Counted from the first letter of the stretch, positions 18,349 to 27,224 are shown. The stretch is 64,000 nt of DNA from Actinomadura sp. DC4 (GCF_030406325.1 NZ_JAUEQY010000010.1:186001-250000); one strand, 5' to 3'. Made by a program: numbers and translations. Notes: generated from the sequence alone by a model not told the origin.

Positions 18349-19275
18349 GTGGAGCTGCGCCATCTTGAATACTTCATCGCGGTCGCCGAGGAAGAGCATT
18401 TCACTCGCGCCGCCGAGCGTCTGCACGTCGCCCAGTCGGGCCTGTCCGCGTCGATCCGCTCCCTGGAGCGCGAACTCGGCGCACCGCTGTTCGTCCGCAG
18501 CACGCGCCGGGTCGGGCTGACGGAGGCCGGCCGCGCCCTGCTGGCCGAGGCGCGCCGCACCGTCGCCAGCGCGGCCGCCGCCCGCAACGCCGTCGCCGCC
18601 GTCCAGGGACTGCTGCGCGGCACCGTCTCGATCGGCACCGAACAGTGCCTGGCCGTGATCGACCTGCCCATGGTCCTGGCCCGGTTCCGCACCGTCCACC
18701 CGGGCGTGGAGATCCGGCTCCGGCAGGCCGGCACGACCGGCCTGCTGGAAGAGGTCCGTACGGGCGGCCTGGACCTGGCGTTCGTGGCCCTGTCCGGCGC
18801 CCGCGCCCCGGCGGGGGTGAGCCTGACACCGCTGACGAGCGAGCCGATGATGCTCGTCTGCCATCCGGGCCACCCGCTCGCCGCGTGCGAGACCGTCGAC
18901 TGGAGCCGGCTGCAGGACGAGACGTTCGTGGACTTCCACGGCGACTGGGGCGCCCGCCAGGTGACGGACCGCGCGTTCGGCGCGGCCGGGCTGGAGCGGC
19001 AGGTGGCGCTGGAGGTCAACGACGTCCACAGCCTGCTCGACTTCGTGGCCGAGGACCTGGGCGTGGCGCTGGTGCCCCGGCCGTTCGCGTACAAGAAGAA
19101 CAAGAAGGTGCACGCCGTGCCCCTGCGCCCGACGGCCCCGTCGTGGGTGGTCTCGGTCGCGGTCCCGGCGAACGGCCCGGCCAACCCGGCCACCGACGCC
19201 CTGCTGAGCATCGTCGAGGAGTCCACCTCCGCCCCCGCCGCCCCATCCCCGAACGGCGCCGCAGCCGTCGGCTGA
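18349..19275 (+). CDS. LysR-family transcriptional regulator
   Basis: 308 aa from GTG 18349. The N-terminal HTH is classical (MELRHLEYFIAVAEEEHFT, then AAERLHVAQSGLSASIRSLE). The C-terminal 200 residues form the periplasmic-binding-like effector domain (STRRVGLTEAGRALL to ALVPRPFAYKK). Being divergent from the Nudix gene, that gene is a plausible but unproven target. Confidence 0.92.
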   Translation: MELRHLEYFIAVAEEEHFTRAAERLHVAQSGLSASIRSLERELGAPLFVRSTRRVGLTEAGRALLAEARRTVASAAAARNAVAAVQGLLRGTVSIGTEQCLAVIDLPMVLARFRTVHPGVEIRLRQAGTTGLLEEVRTGGLDLAFVALSGARAPAGVSLTPLTSEPMMLVCHPGHPLAACETVDWSRLQDETFVDFHGDWGARQVTDRAFGAAGLERQVALEVNDVHSLLDFVAEDLGVALVPRPFAYKKNKKVHAVPLRPTAPSWVVSVAVPANGPANPATDALLSIVEESTSAPAAPSPNGAAAVG

Positions 19276-19629
19276 CCCCCGCTCGGGTTTGCGGCAGTGG
19301 CCGGGCGGGGGCGTGATCGTGGCGGCGTGGGCGGTTGCCAGATTCGGGCTTCTGTCATTCTGTCGTCGTTTTTAATTTGATCTTGTTAGCCAATGAATAC
19401 GCTGGACTGACCATTTCGGTCAACGTGGTCCGACCGTAAGATGACAAGCGATGTCGGGCAAATCCTGCGCCTTGTCGCATCTCAGCGGCTCGCCGATGAT
19501 TCATTTGGCCGGGTACGGCGCCCGATTCATCGGATGGAAGGCCCCCGCGGTGGTCGAGTGGCCGGAACTCCCAGGCCATTCCCGGATTCGCCATAAGGGC
19601 GTGTCCGGAATCCCCCGCAGGAGGCTCGC
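19276..19629. other. Intergenic stretch with a low-GC pocket
   Basis: 354 bp between the LysR stop and the protease pseudogene. Around 19360-19400 it is markedly A/T-rich (TTTTTAATTTGATC and so on) and may hold a promoter for the relic gene. I see no gene, RNA or repeat here. The short minus-strand ORF that crosses it has no recognisable features. Confidence 0.5.
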
Positions 19630-20124
19630 ATGAGGATCTCAGGATCCGCAAAACCGGCGGAAAGGGGCTGCTCGTCTCCGCCGCCGGACTCGCCGTCGCC
19701 GCTTTCCTCGTCGCGCCCGCGGCGCAGGCGCAACCCTCTCCCAAACCCCCTCAGAGGGCCGCTGCCGCCAAGTCCGCGGCGGCCCTGGCGAAGAAGCTCG
19801 GCGGAAAGGTGAGCGCCGGCGCGGAAAGGTCGCCGACGCGATGAAGGCCGCCGGTGTCGCGGGCACGTCATGGGGCGTGGACCCGGTCGCCGACCGGCTC
19901 CTGATCTCGGCCGACAGCACGGTCACCGGGGTGAAGCTGGCCAAGGTGCGGGCCGTCGCCGAGCGCTTCGGCGCCGCGGCCAGACGAACGTCTGCGCCGA
20001 GCCCGGCGACAGCGGCGGCTCCCTGTTCGACGGGGGTACGGCGATCGGCCTGACCTCCGGCGGCCGGACGTTCTTCCAGCCGGTGACCGAACCGCTGGCC
20101 GCCTACGGCGTCAGCGTCTTCTGA
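19630..20124 (+). pseudogene. Decayed secreted S1-family (streptogrisin/alpha-lytic-like) serine protease
   Basis: Three frames each carry pieces of one secreted protease. First is a signal peptide (RKTGGKGLLVSAAGLAVAAF, ending PAAQA). Next are pro-domain remnants ([19 protein letters not shown] and [13 protein letters not shown], from about 19841). Last is the active-site serine block and C-terminus ([12 protein letters not shown], then [14 protein letters not shown]...YGVSVF, ending 20124). The sequence after ATG has AGGATC twice, 8 bp apart (AGGATCTC AGGATCCG), so an 8-bp duplication probably caused the first frameshift. Most of the mature domain, including the catalytic His and Asp, is missing between pro-domain and GDSGGS. 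It cannot make an active enzyme. Confidence 0.85.
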
Positions 20125-20133
20125 GAGAAGCGG

Positions 20134-20166
20134 CGGGTCCCCGCACGCCCGGCGTACGGGGACCCG
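20134..20166. terminator. 10-bp hairpin between convergent genes
   Basis: The perfect arms CGGGTCCCCG and CGGGGACCCG surround a 13-nt loop. It lies between the protease relic and the convergent gene ending at 20173. Confidence 0.7.
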
Positions 20167-20172
20167 GTCGTC

Positions 20173-22263
20173 TTACGCCCATGCCCGGCTCACCTCCACG
20201 CACCGTCGCAGGCCGTCGGGGGCTGCGGAACTGTGGGTGCTCGAACGCCAGGTGAAGCCGTGGGCATCGGTCTCGAGGTGCTGACCGTCGGCCTCCTTAC
20301 CGGCGGCGGTCCGGGCAGGAGCGTCGTGTGCCGGAGGGCTTTCCCGCAGGGGGCGTGAGGCCAGATAGTGCCCGGTGCCGGTCGTAGCGATGATCACCCG
20401 TCGCCGGCCGTCGCCGTACGTCTGGGTGGTGCTGCCGGCCCGGCCGATGACCACGATCTCCAGGTCGAGGTCGCCCGCGACGGCCCTGAGGTCGGTGGGG
20501 GAATGACGGTTCTCCCGCACGATCTCTTCCGCGTCCTCGCGGGTCAGCCCCAGACCGGTCGCGGTGGCCACGACGGCCCCCAGCAGGCGGTACGGCTGCT
20601 CGGTCAGCTCGACGCCGCGCCGGCGGGCGGCGGCCTGCTGCACCTGCGGCACGGCGGACGGCCGCGATGGTGGGGCCGCCCAGCGGGCGCCGTCGCGGTG
20701 CAGGGTGACGGGGAAGCCGCCGGGGTTTCCGGCCACGTACGAGGGGGCGCCGTCCTGCTGGACGGTGATGCGCAGGTCGAAGACCCAGCCGGCCAGGGCG
20801 GGGGCGATGGTCCCGGCCGCGTCGTCCGACGAGCCGGGGGTCCGCAGGTCGGTGATGATCCTGCCCCAGGGCACCTGGTTGGCTCCCACGTACTGCGAGA
20901 TCGCGCGGTTCCGGGCGGGACCGTCCAGACCGGGGTTCTCCCTGTCGACGTGGTCCTCGGCGATGGACCGCAGGGCCTGGTGCCACAGACGATTGCGGAC
21001 GGGAGCGTCGTCGCGCAACGTGTCGGCGAGCCGGTCACGGATCCCCTGAACGCTCAGCGCTTCGGCGGGCAGACGATCCCCGGCCGCTTCGAGCAGGGCG
21101 TACATGAGGCTGTCACCAGGACGACGGTGGTACGGCTCCTCCATGATCAAGGCTGGGCGGGCCGGCGGTGGCCCGTACCGGGGACTCGCCGGCGGCCGGC
21201 CCGTTGGGGTGACGGGTATCGCCCGGTACGACCGGGGTCTGCTCGCCGGCCGGCGAACCCCGAAGGCACCGAGCAGGCGGCCGACGATCGCCGGCGAAGA
21301 AGGGCCTGTCCCCTCGTAGCCGGGACCGAGGTCGGCGAGGAGCGCGTCGATCCGGCGTTCGTCCAGGTGGGGGAAGTGGCGGGTCATCGCGGCTCGGGAG
21401 AGTCCTCTTGGCCCGGCCCGGCCGATGTGCCCCCGTAGCGCGTTCAGGTCCCGGTCGCCTTCCGGGACCTCGCCGTCCGGTCGCTCGTCGTCCGGGGCAT
21501 CGAGGGCCCGCCAGCGGGCGCCGTTCCTCGTGAGGACGATGGGGTAGCCGTCCGGTGCACCGACCGGGGCCAGGAGAGTGTCCCCCTGCTGAATGTGGAT
21601 GCGCAGGTCGAAGACCCGGCCGGCCAGAGCGGGGCCGATGTTCCCGGCCGCGTCGTCCCACGCGCCGGGGGTCCGCAGGTCGGCGCTGATCCGGTGCCAG
21701 TCCACCTCCGTGCGGGTGCCGGAGTACCGGCTGACCGCTTGCCTCCATGCCGGGGAGCCAGGGGCGTGGAGTCGCCCGGCGAGGCGTTCGGCGAGGAACC
21801 GGAGGCCCTCGGTGTGCAGGTTCCGCTGATGTTCGGCGGAGTCCCGCAGGGCGTCGGCGAGCCGGGTGCGGATTCCCTGAACCGATCGCGCGTCCTCGGG
21901 CAACCGGTGGGCCGCCGACTCGAGCAGGGCGTCCAACAGGCTGTCACCGGGACCGCGATCGGGCCGGTCCCCGCGGGTGTAGCCGGGCACGTCGCTGGGG
22001 GCGTAGCCGGGCGGATCCATGGGCGTGTAGCCAGGGGGAGCGGTGCTGACAGCCCTGGTTTCGGTGGGCGGGGCGAGGCGTTCGGTCGATGCGCCGGCGA
22101 CGCTCCCGTGCGGAGGGGAGACCAGCGTGTAGCCGGTGACCCGCCCGCCGGAGATCGTGGCGCTGGCGCCGGCGGCCTCGACGCATGCCCCGGCGCTGCG
22201 GATGGGCCTACGCCATGCGCCGGTGCCGGCGGTGCCGTGCCGGAGTGGGAAAGGCGAGTTCAT
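20173..22263 (-). CDS. Large two-repeat protein with DUF397 ends (possibly degenerate OTU-like)
   Basis: 696 aa from ATG 22263, which has GAGGAGGGA 5 bp upstream. The C-terminus (FTWRSSTHSSAAPDGLRRCVEVS) is a DUF397 domain. The N-terminus (AWRRPIRSAGACVEAAG) looks like a second, worn copy. Between them are two homologous repeats of about 140 aa. They begin GDSLLDALLESAAHRLPEDA and GDSLMYALLEAAGDRLPAEA, and each ends with a strand pair, PIVLTRNGARWRAL and PVTLHRDGARWAAP. The layout recalls OTU cysteine proteases, but Ser stands where the catalytic Cys would be and Arg-Trp replaces His-Tyr, so these would be inactive. That assignment is my inference. A Pro/Tyr/Gly-rich repeat (PGYTPMDPPGYAPSDVPGYT) precedes the first copy. 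Confidence 0.65.
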   Translation of the reverse strand: MNSPFPLRHGTAGTGAWRRPIRSAGACVEAAGASATISGGRVTGYTLVSPPHGSVAGASTERLAPPTETRAVSTAPPGYTPMDPPGYAPSDVPGYTRGDRPDRGPGDSLLDALLESAAHRLPEDARSVQGIRTRLADALRDSAEHQRNLHTEGLRFLAERLAGRLHAPGSPAWRQAVSRYSGTRTEVDWHRISADLRTPGAWDDAAGNIGPALAGRVFDLRIHIQQGDTLLAPVGAPDGYPIVLTRNGARWRALDAPDDERPDGEVPEGDRDLNALRGHIGRAGPRGLSRAAMTRHFPHLDERRIDALLADLGPGYEGTGPSSPAIVGRLLGAFGVRRPASRPRSYRAIPVTPTGRPPASPRYGPPPARPALIMEEPYHRRPGDSLMYALLEAAGDRLPAEALSVQGIRDRLADTLRDDAPVRNRLWHQALRSIAEDHVDRENPGLDGPARNRAISQYVGANQVPWGRIITDLRTPGSSDDAAGTIAPALAGWVFDLRITVQQDGAPSYVAGNPGGFPVTLHRDGARWAAPPSRPSAVPQVQQAAARRRGVELTEQPYRLLGAVVATATGLGLTREDAEEIVRENRHSPTDLRAVAGDLDLEIVVIGRAGSTTQTYGDGRRRVIIATTGTGHYLASRPLRESPPAHDAPARTAAGKEADGQHLETDAHGFTWRSSTHSSAAPDGLRRCVEVSRAWA

Positions 22264-22299
22264 GAGGTCCCTCCTCACGCCCGGCGTACGGGGGCGTGG

Positions 22300-23805
22300 T
22301 CAGTAATAGTGCCGCAGGTCCGGCCACAGCGCCGACCAGGGCTTCGCCGTACCGGCGCAGAGCGTGATGCGGGCGCCCTGCTCCTGGTTGTCGACGTCAC
22401 GGCCGGTGTTCACGCGGCCGACCTCGCGGCAGCCGGTGAAGTGGCGCCCGATCTCCCGATCGCCGTCTTGGTAGACCAGGAGCACCGGACCGTTCGCGGA
22501 GTCGGGCGGCGGGCCCCAGCCGGCGTTGCTCATGTGTCCCGAGTACGGCGCCGGCAGGCCGTACGCCGGTCCGTACCGAGCGAGTGCGCCGTCCTCGCCG
22601 TAGTTCTCCGTGAAGATCACGGCGTGTGGACGCGAGGCGGCCGGGATCGCCGACCACCGGGCCGCCACGGCGGAGGTGAACGCCGGCCAGCCGACCTGTT
22701 CGCCCTGCTCGGCGTTGATCCCGTTCACCACCGACAGGGAGTCCGCAGGCAGCACGGGCAGGGTGATCAGTACCGACATGGCCGCGGCCACGACACCGGC
22801 GACGGCCACGACCGTCGTACGCCATCGGCCGCGGGTCCACCGTGCGAGCGGCTCGCAGCCCGCGGCGGTGAGGACGAGGAGCAACGGAAGCGCGTAGTAG
22901 GACTTGCCGCCGGCGGCCAGGACCAGCACGCACAGCACCGGGTACGCGAGCGCCGGCGACCGTGCCCACGGAAGGTCGCGCCACAGGTGCCGGATCCCGG
23001 CGATCCAGACCGGAACGAACAGCGGCGAGAGGTAGGCGATCTGCATGGGGACGAACAGCACCCGGTTCTCCGCGCCGTCGTCGGAGCTGATCCCGCCCGC
23101 GACGGTCAGCTGCGGCCAGCCGTGCGTGGCCTGCCACCACAGGTCGGGTCCGGCGACGAGCAGCGCGACGGCCACCCCCGCCACCGGCCACAGGCCGCGC
23201 AGCACGCCGCGCGGCCCGGCGACGAGGACGGCCACGACCAGGGCGACGGCCAGCAGCCCGACGAGGTACTTGTTGAGCGTGGCGAGGCCGACCGCGGCGC
23301 CCAGCGCGAGCCACCAGCGGCCGTCGCCCGTACGCAGCAGCCGGAGCGCCAGCCACGCGACGACCACCCAGGCGAGCAGGTCGAACGTTGCCGTGGAGAC
23401 CATGTGGCCGACCGCGAGGACGAAGCCCGAGGCCGCGGTGGCGAGCGCGGCGAGCACCTGGGCGCGCCGTCCGCCGCCCAGCTCCCGCGCCACCAGGGCC
23501 ACGACGTACACGGTCGCCGCGCAGGCCAGCGTCGAGACGACCCGCAGCCCGGCCGGGGTGTGACCGAAGACGGCGGTGGCGGCCCGCGCGACCAGCGGGG
23601 TCAGCGGCGGCTGGTCGACGTACCCCCACGCGGGGTGCGCGCCCGCGACGAGGAAGTACAGCTCGTCGCGGTGGAAGCCATAGCGGGAGGAGAGCGCGGT
23701 CAGGACGGCGGCGACCACGGCGACCACGATCGTCACCGGGACGGCCGCGAAGCCGGCCAGGCCCGATGCGGCCTGCTGTCGCGCGGTTCGCTCGACGGCC
23801 CTCAT
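22300..23805 (-). CDS. ArnT/PMT-like (GT39/83) polytopic glycosyltransferase
   Basis: 501 aa with about ten hydrophobic segments. The first loop holds YGFHRDELYFLVAGAHPAWG and VDQPPLTPL, the Asp/Glu-bearing loop of the dolichyl-phosphate-mannose-dependent transferase superfamily (PMT_2). The ~120-residue C-terminal part is soluble and probably extracytoplasmic. It would transfer a sugar from a polyprenyl-phosphate donor to a lipid or protein outside the membrane. Donor and acceptor are unknown. It lies 36 bp downstream of the start of the DUF397 gene and on the same strand, but there is no functional link. Confidence 0.85.
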   Translation of the reverse strand: MRAVERTARQQAASGLAGFAAVPVTIVVAVVAAVLTALSSRYGFHRDELYFLVAGAHPAWGYVDQPPLTPLVARAATAVFGHTPAGLRVVSTLACAATVYVVALVARELGGGRRAQVLAALATAASGFVLAVGHMVSTATFDLLAWVVVAWLALRLLRTGDGRWWLALGAAVGLATLNKYLVGLLAVALVVAVLVAGPRGVLRGLWPVAGVAVALLVAGPDLWWQATHGWPQLTVAGGISSDDGAENRVLFVPMQIAYLSPLFVPVWIAGIRHLWRDLPWARSPALAYPVLCVLVLAAGGKSYYALPLLLVLTAAGCEPLARWTRGRWRTTVVAVAGVVAAAMSVLITLPVLPADSLSVVNGINAEQGEQVGWPAFTSAVAARWSAIPAASRPHAVIFTENYGEDGALARYGPAYGLPAPYSGHMSNAGWGPPPDSANGPVLLVYQDGDREIGRHFTGCREVGRVNTGRDVDNQEQGARITLCAGTAKPWSALWPDLRHYY

Positions 23806-23971
23806 GGCGCGATCTTCCCAATGTCCCCCGTACGGCGCCAGACCCGGAGTACGTAGGGCGACGCTCGCGTGAGCACCGGGGAATCAGGGTTTACCCGGAT
23901 TGTCGGTCCGTTCGCGAAATGTTGTTGTAGATGGAAGCGAGCGGCAGTGCCGCCGACTGCAAGGAACGGCC

Positions 23972-24235
23972 ATGAGGAACATGAACATCGTCACGCGTCT
24001 CATCCGACGCGAGCCCGTCGCCTTCCAGGGGTGCGTTCAGGCGACGCTGGCAGCACTCGTGGGGTTCGGCGTGATCACCTGGAGCAGCGAGCAGGTCGGG
24101 CTCATGCTGGCAGTGATCGCGGCCTTCCTCGCACTGTTCACCCGGGCCGCCGTGACACCCACGGCCGGGACCGCGTCCGCCACCGGGGGCGAGGACGCGG
24201 TCAAGGCCGACGCGGAGGTCCATACCACCAGGTGA
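23972..24235 (+). CDS. Small two-helix membrane protein (hypothetical)
   Basis: 87 aa from ATG 23972, which follows AAGGAAC. Two hydrophobic segments (about residues 21-38 and 42-58; ATLAALVGFGVITW and VGLMLAVIAAFLALF) are joined by a short polar turn. The tail is Ala/Thr-rich and hydrophilic. The size and topology resemble holin-like or phage-tail-neighbour proteins, but nothing around it supports a phage origin. Function unknown. Confidence 0.65.
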   Translation: MRNMNIVTRLIRREPVAFQGCVQATLAALVGFGVITWSSEQVGLMLAVIAAFLALFTRAAVTPTAGTASATGGEDAVKADAEVHTTR

Positions 24236-24239
24236 GGGC

Positions 24240-24295
24240 CCACACCCCACCACGCGCGCCCCGGCGCATGACCGGCCGGGGCGCGGCGGGTGTGG
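24240..24295. terminator. Long hairpin marking the left edge of the biosynthetic cluster
   Basis: The inner arms CGCGCCCCGG (24255-24264) and CCGGGGCGCG (24276-24285) are perfectly complementary. An outer pair CACACCC/GGGTGTG extends the stem. It lies between the small membrane protein and the convergent ferredoxin stop at 24296. Confidence 0.75.
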
Positions 24296-24490
24296 TCACT
24301 CCTCCACGGTGATGGCGAGACTGGGGCAGACCTGCGCCGCCTCGAGTACGGCGTCGTGCAGCTCGGCCGGCGGATCGGCGTTCAGCAGCACGACGATGCC
24401 GTCCTCGTCACGCTGGTCGAACACCTCCGGGGACAGCAGCACGCACTGTCCCGAGCCGATGCACTTGTCCTGGTCGACGATGACCTTCAT
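24296..24490 (-). CDS. [3Fe-4S]-type ferredoxin
   Basis: 64 aa. Cysteines are arranged CIGSGQC...VCPS (C-x5-C ... C-P), the pattern of the single-cluster [3Fe-4S] ferredoxins that feed actinomycete P450s (SuaB/FdxB type). It starts 12 bp after the upstream P450 stop. The P450-ferredoxin order is typical for CYP105 systems. It could also serve the other P450s of the cluster, since no other ferredoxin lies in the window. Confidence 0.93.
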   Translation of the reverse strand: MKVIVDQDKCIGSGQCVLLSPEVFDQRDEDGIVVLLNADPPAELHDAVLEAAQVCPSLAITVEE

Positions 24491-24502
24491 CGTGAGTCCT
24501 CC

Positions 24503-25711
24503 TCACCACGACACGGGCAGTCCGTGCACCCCGTACACGAGCATGTCGTGCTTGAACCTGATCTCTTCGAGCGGAACGGCGAGCCGCAGCGTCGGGACGC
24601 GCCGGTAGAGCGTGCCGTAGACGACCTGCAGCTCGACCCGGGCCAGTGGCTGTCCGAGGCACTGGTGCACTCCGTACCCGAACGCGACGTGGTGGCGCGC
24701 CTGCCGATGGATGTCGAGGACGTCCGGGTCGGTGAACGCGCTCGCGTCCCGGTTGCCGGCGTCGGTCGCCACGATGACGCCCTCGCCGGCTCTGATCAGC
24801 CGGCCGCCGACCTCGACGTCCTCCGTCGCCACGCGACGCCGGCCGCTGTGCACGATGGTGAGGTAGCGCAGCAGCTCCTCGACCGCGCTCGCGACGAGCT
24901 TCGGGTCCGGCTCCCCGCGCAGCTCGGCCAGCTGGTCCGGGTGTCGCAGCAGCGTGAGAGTGCCGAGCGCGATCATGTTCGCCGTCGTCTCGTGCCCGGC
25001 GACCAGCAGGAGCATCGCCATGTCGGCGAGCTGTTCGCGCGTCATCGCCTCCGCCTGTTCGACGACCAGCCTGCTGAGGAGGTCGCCTGCGGGCTCGGCG
25101 GCCTTGTGCCCGAGCAGGTCGACGAGGTACGCGTTCAGGTCGTCGGCCGCGGCGATCGCCTCGTCGGGCGTCGACCGGCTGGAGACGAGGGTCCTGCTGC
25201 ACTTGTGGAAGAAGCCGTGGTCCGCGTACGGGACGCCGAGGAGTTCGCAGATCACGAGGGAGGGCACCGGCAGCGCGAAGTCCGCCACCAGGTCGGCGGG
25301 CGGCGTGCCGTCGAGCAGCGTGTCGATGAGCCCGTCCACGATGCCCTGGATCCGGGGCCGCAGGCTCTCCACCTTTTTGATCATGAAGGTGGAGGTCAGC
25401 ATCTTCCGGTAGGTGCCGTGCTCCGGCTCGTCCATCGAGATGAACGCGCGCGAGCGCTTGCGCCGGGCCTCCGAGGCGGCGGTGACGTGCGGATAGCCGG
25501 GTCTGGTCACGTCCGCGCTGAACCGCCGGTCCGCCAGCACGCCGCGAACGTCGTCGTATCCGGTGATCAGCCACGGGTGGCTGCCGTCCCAGAGCCGCAC
25601 TTTGGAGACTGGACTCTCGGCCTGGATCCGGCTGAGCTCGGGAGGTGGGTCGAACGGGCACTCGCCGCGCTTCATGGGGAAGGCGGGCACGTCCGACAAG
25701 GTGTCCGGCAT
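24503..25711 (-). CDS. Cytochrome P450 (CYP105-like)
   Basis: 402 aa from ATG 25711, which has GGAGG in front. I-helix LLLVAGHETTANMI; ExxR as EELLR; heme loop FGYGVHQCLGQP with Cys351. The N-terminal GECPFDPPPE and the C-terminal LPVSW are CYP105-like. It is a class I P450, probably reduced by the ferredoxin encoded 12 bp downstream. It is related to the P450 at 28878 along its length. It probably hydroxylates or oxidises an intermediate of this cluster. A perfect 18-bp palindrome lies 28 bp upstream of its start codon. Confidence 0.92.
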   Translation of the reverse strand: MPDTLSDVPAFPMKRGECPFDPPPELSRIQAESPVSKVRLWDGSHPWLITGYDDVRGVLADRRFSADVTRPGYPHVTAASEARRKRSRAFISMDEPEHGTYRKMLTSTFMIKKVESLRPRIQGIVDGLIDTLLDGTPPADLVADFALPVPSLVICELLGVPYADHGFFHKCSRTLVSSRSTPDEAIAAADDLNAYLVDLLGHKAAEPAGDLLSRLVVEQAEAMTREQLADMAMLLLVAGHETTANMIALGTLTLLRHPDQLAELRGEPDPKLVASAVEELLRYLTIVHSGRRRVATEDVEVGGRLIRAGEGVIVATDAGNRDASAFTDPDVLDIHRQARHHVAFGYGVHQCLGQPLARVELQVVYGTLYRRVPTLRLAVPLEEIRFKHDMLVYGVHGLPVSW

Positions 25712-25738
25712 CTTCGGAGCCTCCTACCACGAACCGTT

Positions 25739-25756
25739 GCCGAACGATCGTTCGGC
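25739..25756. promoter_or_regulatory. Perfect 18-bp palindrome, candidate TetR operator
   Basis: GCCGAACGATCGTTCGGC is its own reverse complement. It lies 28 bp upstream of the P450 start codon and 82 bp beyond the TetR stop. Inverted repeats of this kind (AACGATCGTT core) are typical TetR-family operators. Binding by the neighbouring regulator is inferred. Confidence 0.65.
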
Positions 25757-25837
25757 GACTTTACCAGCATATGTCAGATGACTTTGCTCGTGGAGAATGC
25801 AGAGATGAGGCGCACGTCACGTTTCGTGCTGTTTGTC

Positions 25838-26458
25838 CTAGTCAAGGACTAGAGAGATCAGCTCGTCGACGAACGGGAGAATGCGGTCCGCACTGTCATC
25901 CTGCGGATTCGAGTGATAGAGCGCGACGCGGCCGTGCGTACCGACGAAGACCATGACGGCGGCCCGGTCGGCGGGCAGCCGCAACCTCTGGCCGGCCCGC
26001 TCGCAGCGCTCGAACGCGGCGACGACGGAGTCGACGATCGAGCGGAGGGGGCCTTGGGGCCGCCCGCCGCCGGGCCCGGCGATGCGGCGGTTGCCGAGCA
26101 TCAGGCGGTAGTGCCCGGGGTTGGCGATCGCGAACCGGCAGTAGGCGTGCATCTGGGCCCGTACGCGGCCGACCGGGTCGGTGACGCTCTCGTCCGCCTC
26201 GCGCATGACGGCCGACAGCCGCGCGTAGTCGTACTCCACGACTCCGCGTACGAGCGCGGCCTTGTCGGCGAAGTGCTGGTAAATGCTGGCGGGCGCGATG
26301 CCGACGGCGCGGGCGAGGCCGCGGATGGTCAGCGCCTCCTCGCCGTCCAGCTTGGAGAGCAGCCGGACGGCCGCGTCCAGGATCTCGGTTCGCAGTCGGT
26401 CGCCCTGTCCCCAGGGGTTTCGGACACGCTGCGCTGTGAGACCTGTCTCGTCCGTCAC
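25838..26458 (-). CDS. TetR-family transcriptional regulator (TetR_C_33/WHG-like)
   Basis: 206 aa if started at GTG 26458. A longer frame exists, but its N-terminus has no family match. HTH at about residues 21-66 (RTEILDAAVRLL, then LTIRGLARAVGIAPASIYQHFADKAALV). The C-terminal part (YCRFAIANPGHYRLMLG ... VGTHGRVALY) fits the WHG/TetR_C_33 ligand domain. It is the only conventional one-component regulator inside the cluster. It is likely to control the downstream P450-ferredoxin pair through the palindrome at 25739, and perhaps the divergent genes from 26640. Confidence 0.85.
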   Translation of the reverse strand: MTDETGLTAQRVRNPWGQGDRLRTEILDAAVRLLSKLDGEEALTIRGLARAVGIAPASIYQHFADKAALVRGVVEYDYARLSAVMREADESVTDPVGRVRAQMHAYCRFAIANPGHYRLMLGNRRIAGPGGGRPQGPLRSIVDSVVAAFERCERAGQRLRLPADRAAVMVFVGTHGRVALYHSNPQDDSADRILPFVDELISLVLD

Positions 26459-26639
26459 ACCCCCATCATCGCGTGTTCGACGCGATCGGCCCAAGTGGTT
26501 CCGAACGGCGATCGGGGTCCGATGAGGACGCGCCGCGGGGCGCGCAATCTCGGAGATGCGTCCCCAGAATGGCGGATCGACCATAGGTATCCGCATATTG
26601 AATGCGCCGAGGTATGTCGGTCGAAAGGGCGGGATACAG

Positions 26640-27122
26640 ATGGTGACGGTGAACAGCGACGACGGGCTGGCCGTGGAGATGCCGTCGGACACACAGGTCC
26701 TGATCCGGATCGAACTCGCGATGGCACCGGAACGGGCCTACAAGGTGTGGACCACACCCGAGCTCATCAAGAAGTGGTGGGGCGCGGGCCTGGGCGAGGT
26801 CCGGAGCATCGAGGCCGACCTCCGGGTCGGCGGCGCGTGGCGTTACGTGATCTTCGCGAACGACAGCCTCTGGGGCTTCCACGGAGAGTTTCTCGAGGTC
26901 GTCCCGAACGAGCGCCTCCTGACGACCGAGATCTTCGAGAACCAGCCGGAGGCGGCGATCATCAAGAAGGTCACCTTCGAGGAGAAGGGCGACCGTACGG
27001 TCCTGACGACGCTCGTTCAGTACACCACGAAGGAATTCCGCGACGCCCAGATCGACCCCCACTGGCAGCAGGGCCTGAAGGACCTGCGGCACCACCTCGA
27101 GCAGGCCGCCTCAGTCGCCTGA
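26640..27122 (+). CDS. SRPBCC (AHSA1-like) protein
   Basis: 160 aa from ATG 26640, preceded by AAGGGCGGG. Family signature: ELAMAPERAYKVWTTPELIKKWWG, then DLRVGGAWRYVI and GEFLEVVPNERLLTTE. The SRPBCC fold binds hydrophobic ligands. In clusters such proteins act as cyclases, aromatases or binding proteins, and elsewhere as stress proteins. It is divergent from the TetR gene and 102 bp ahead of the methyltransferase fusion. Role unknown. Confidence 0.85.
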   Translation: MVTVNSDDGLAVEMPSDTQVLIRIELAMAPERAYKVWTTPELIKKWWGAGLGEVRSIEADLRVGGAWRYVIFANDSLWGFHGEFLEVVPNERLLTTEIFENQPEAAIIKKVTFEEKGDRTVLTTLVQYTTKEFRDAQIDPHWQQGLKDLRHHLEQAASVA

Positions 27123-27224
27123 CCGAAAAGCACGGACAAGGATGCCGCGTTATCGGCGGCGTGACCACGATGGTGAGGACGGTTCAAAAATGGACTGAAA
27201 GCATCTCCGTAAAGGGGAAGTAAA

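Noticed and set aside
19355-19744. Minus-strand ORF upstream of the protease relic
   Set aside because: No family match, no ribosome-binding site, and it overlaps the relic's signal-peptide region.
21595-23856. Very long plus-strand frame over the membrane glycosyltransferase
   Set aside because: High-GC antisense frame with no domain. The minus-strand gene has a clear membrane topology and family motif.
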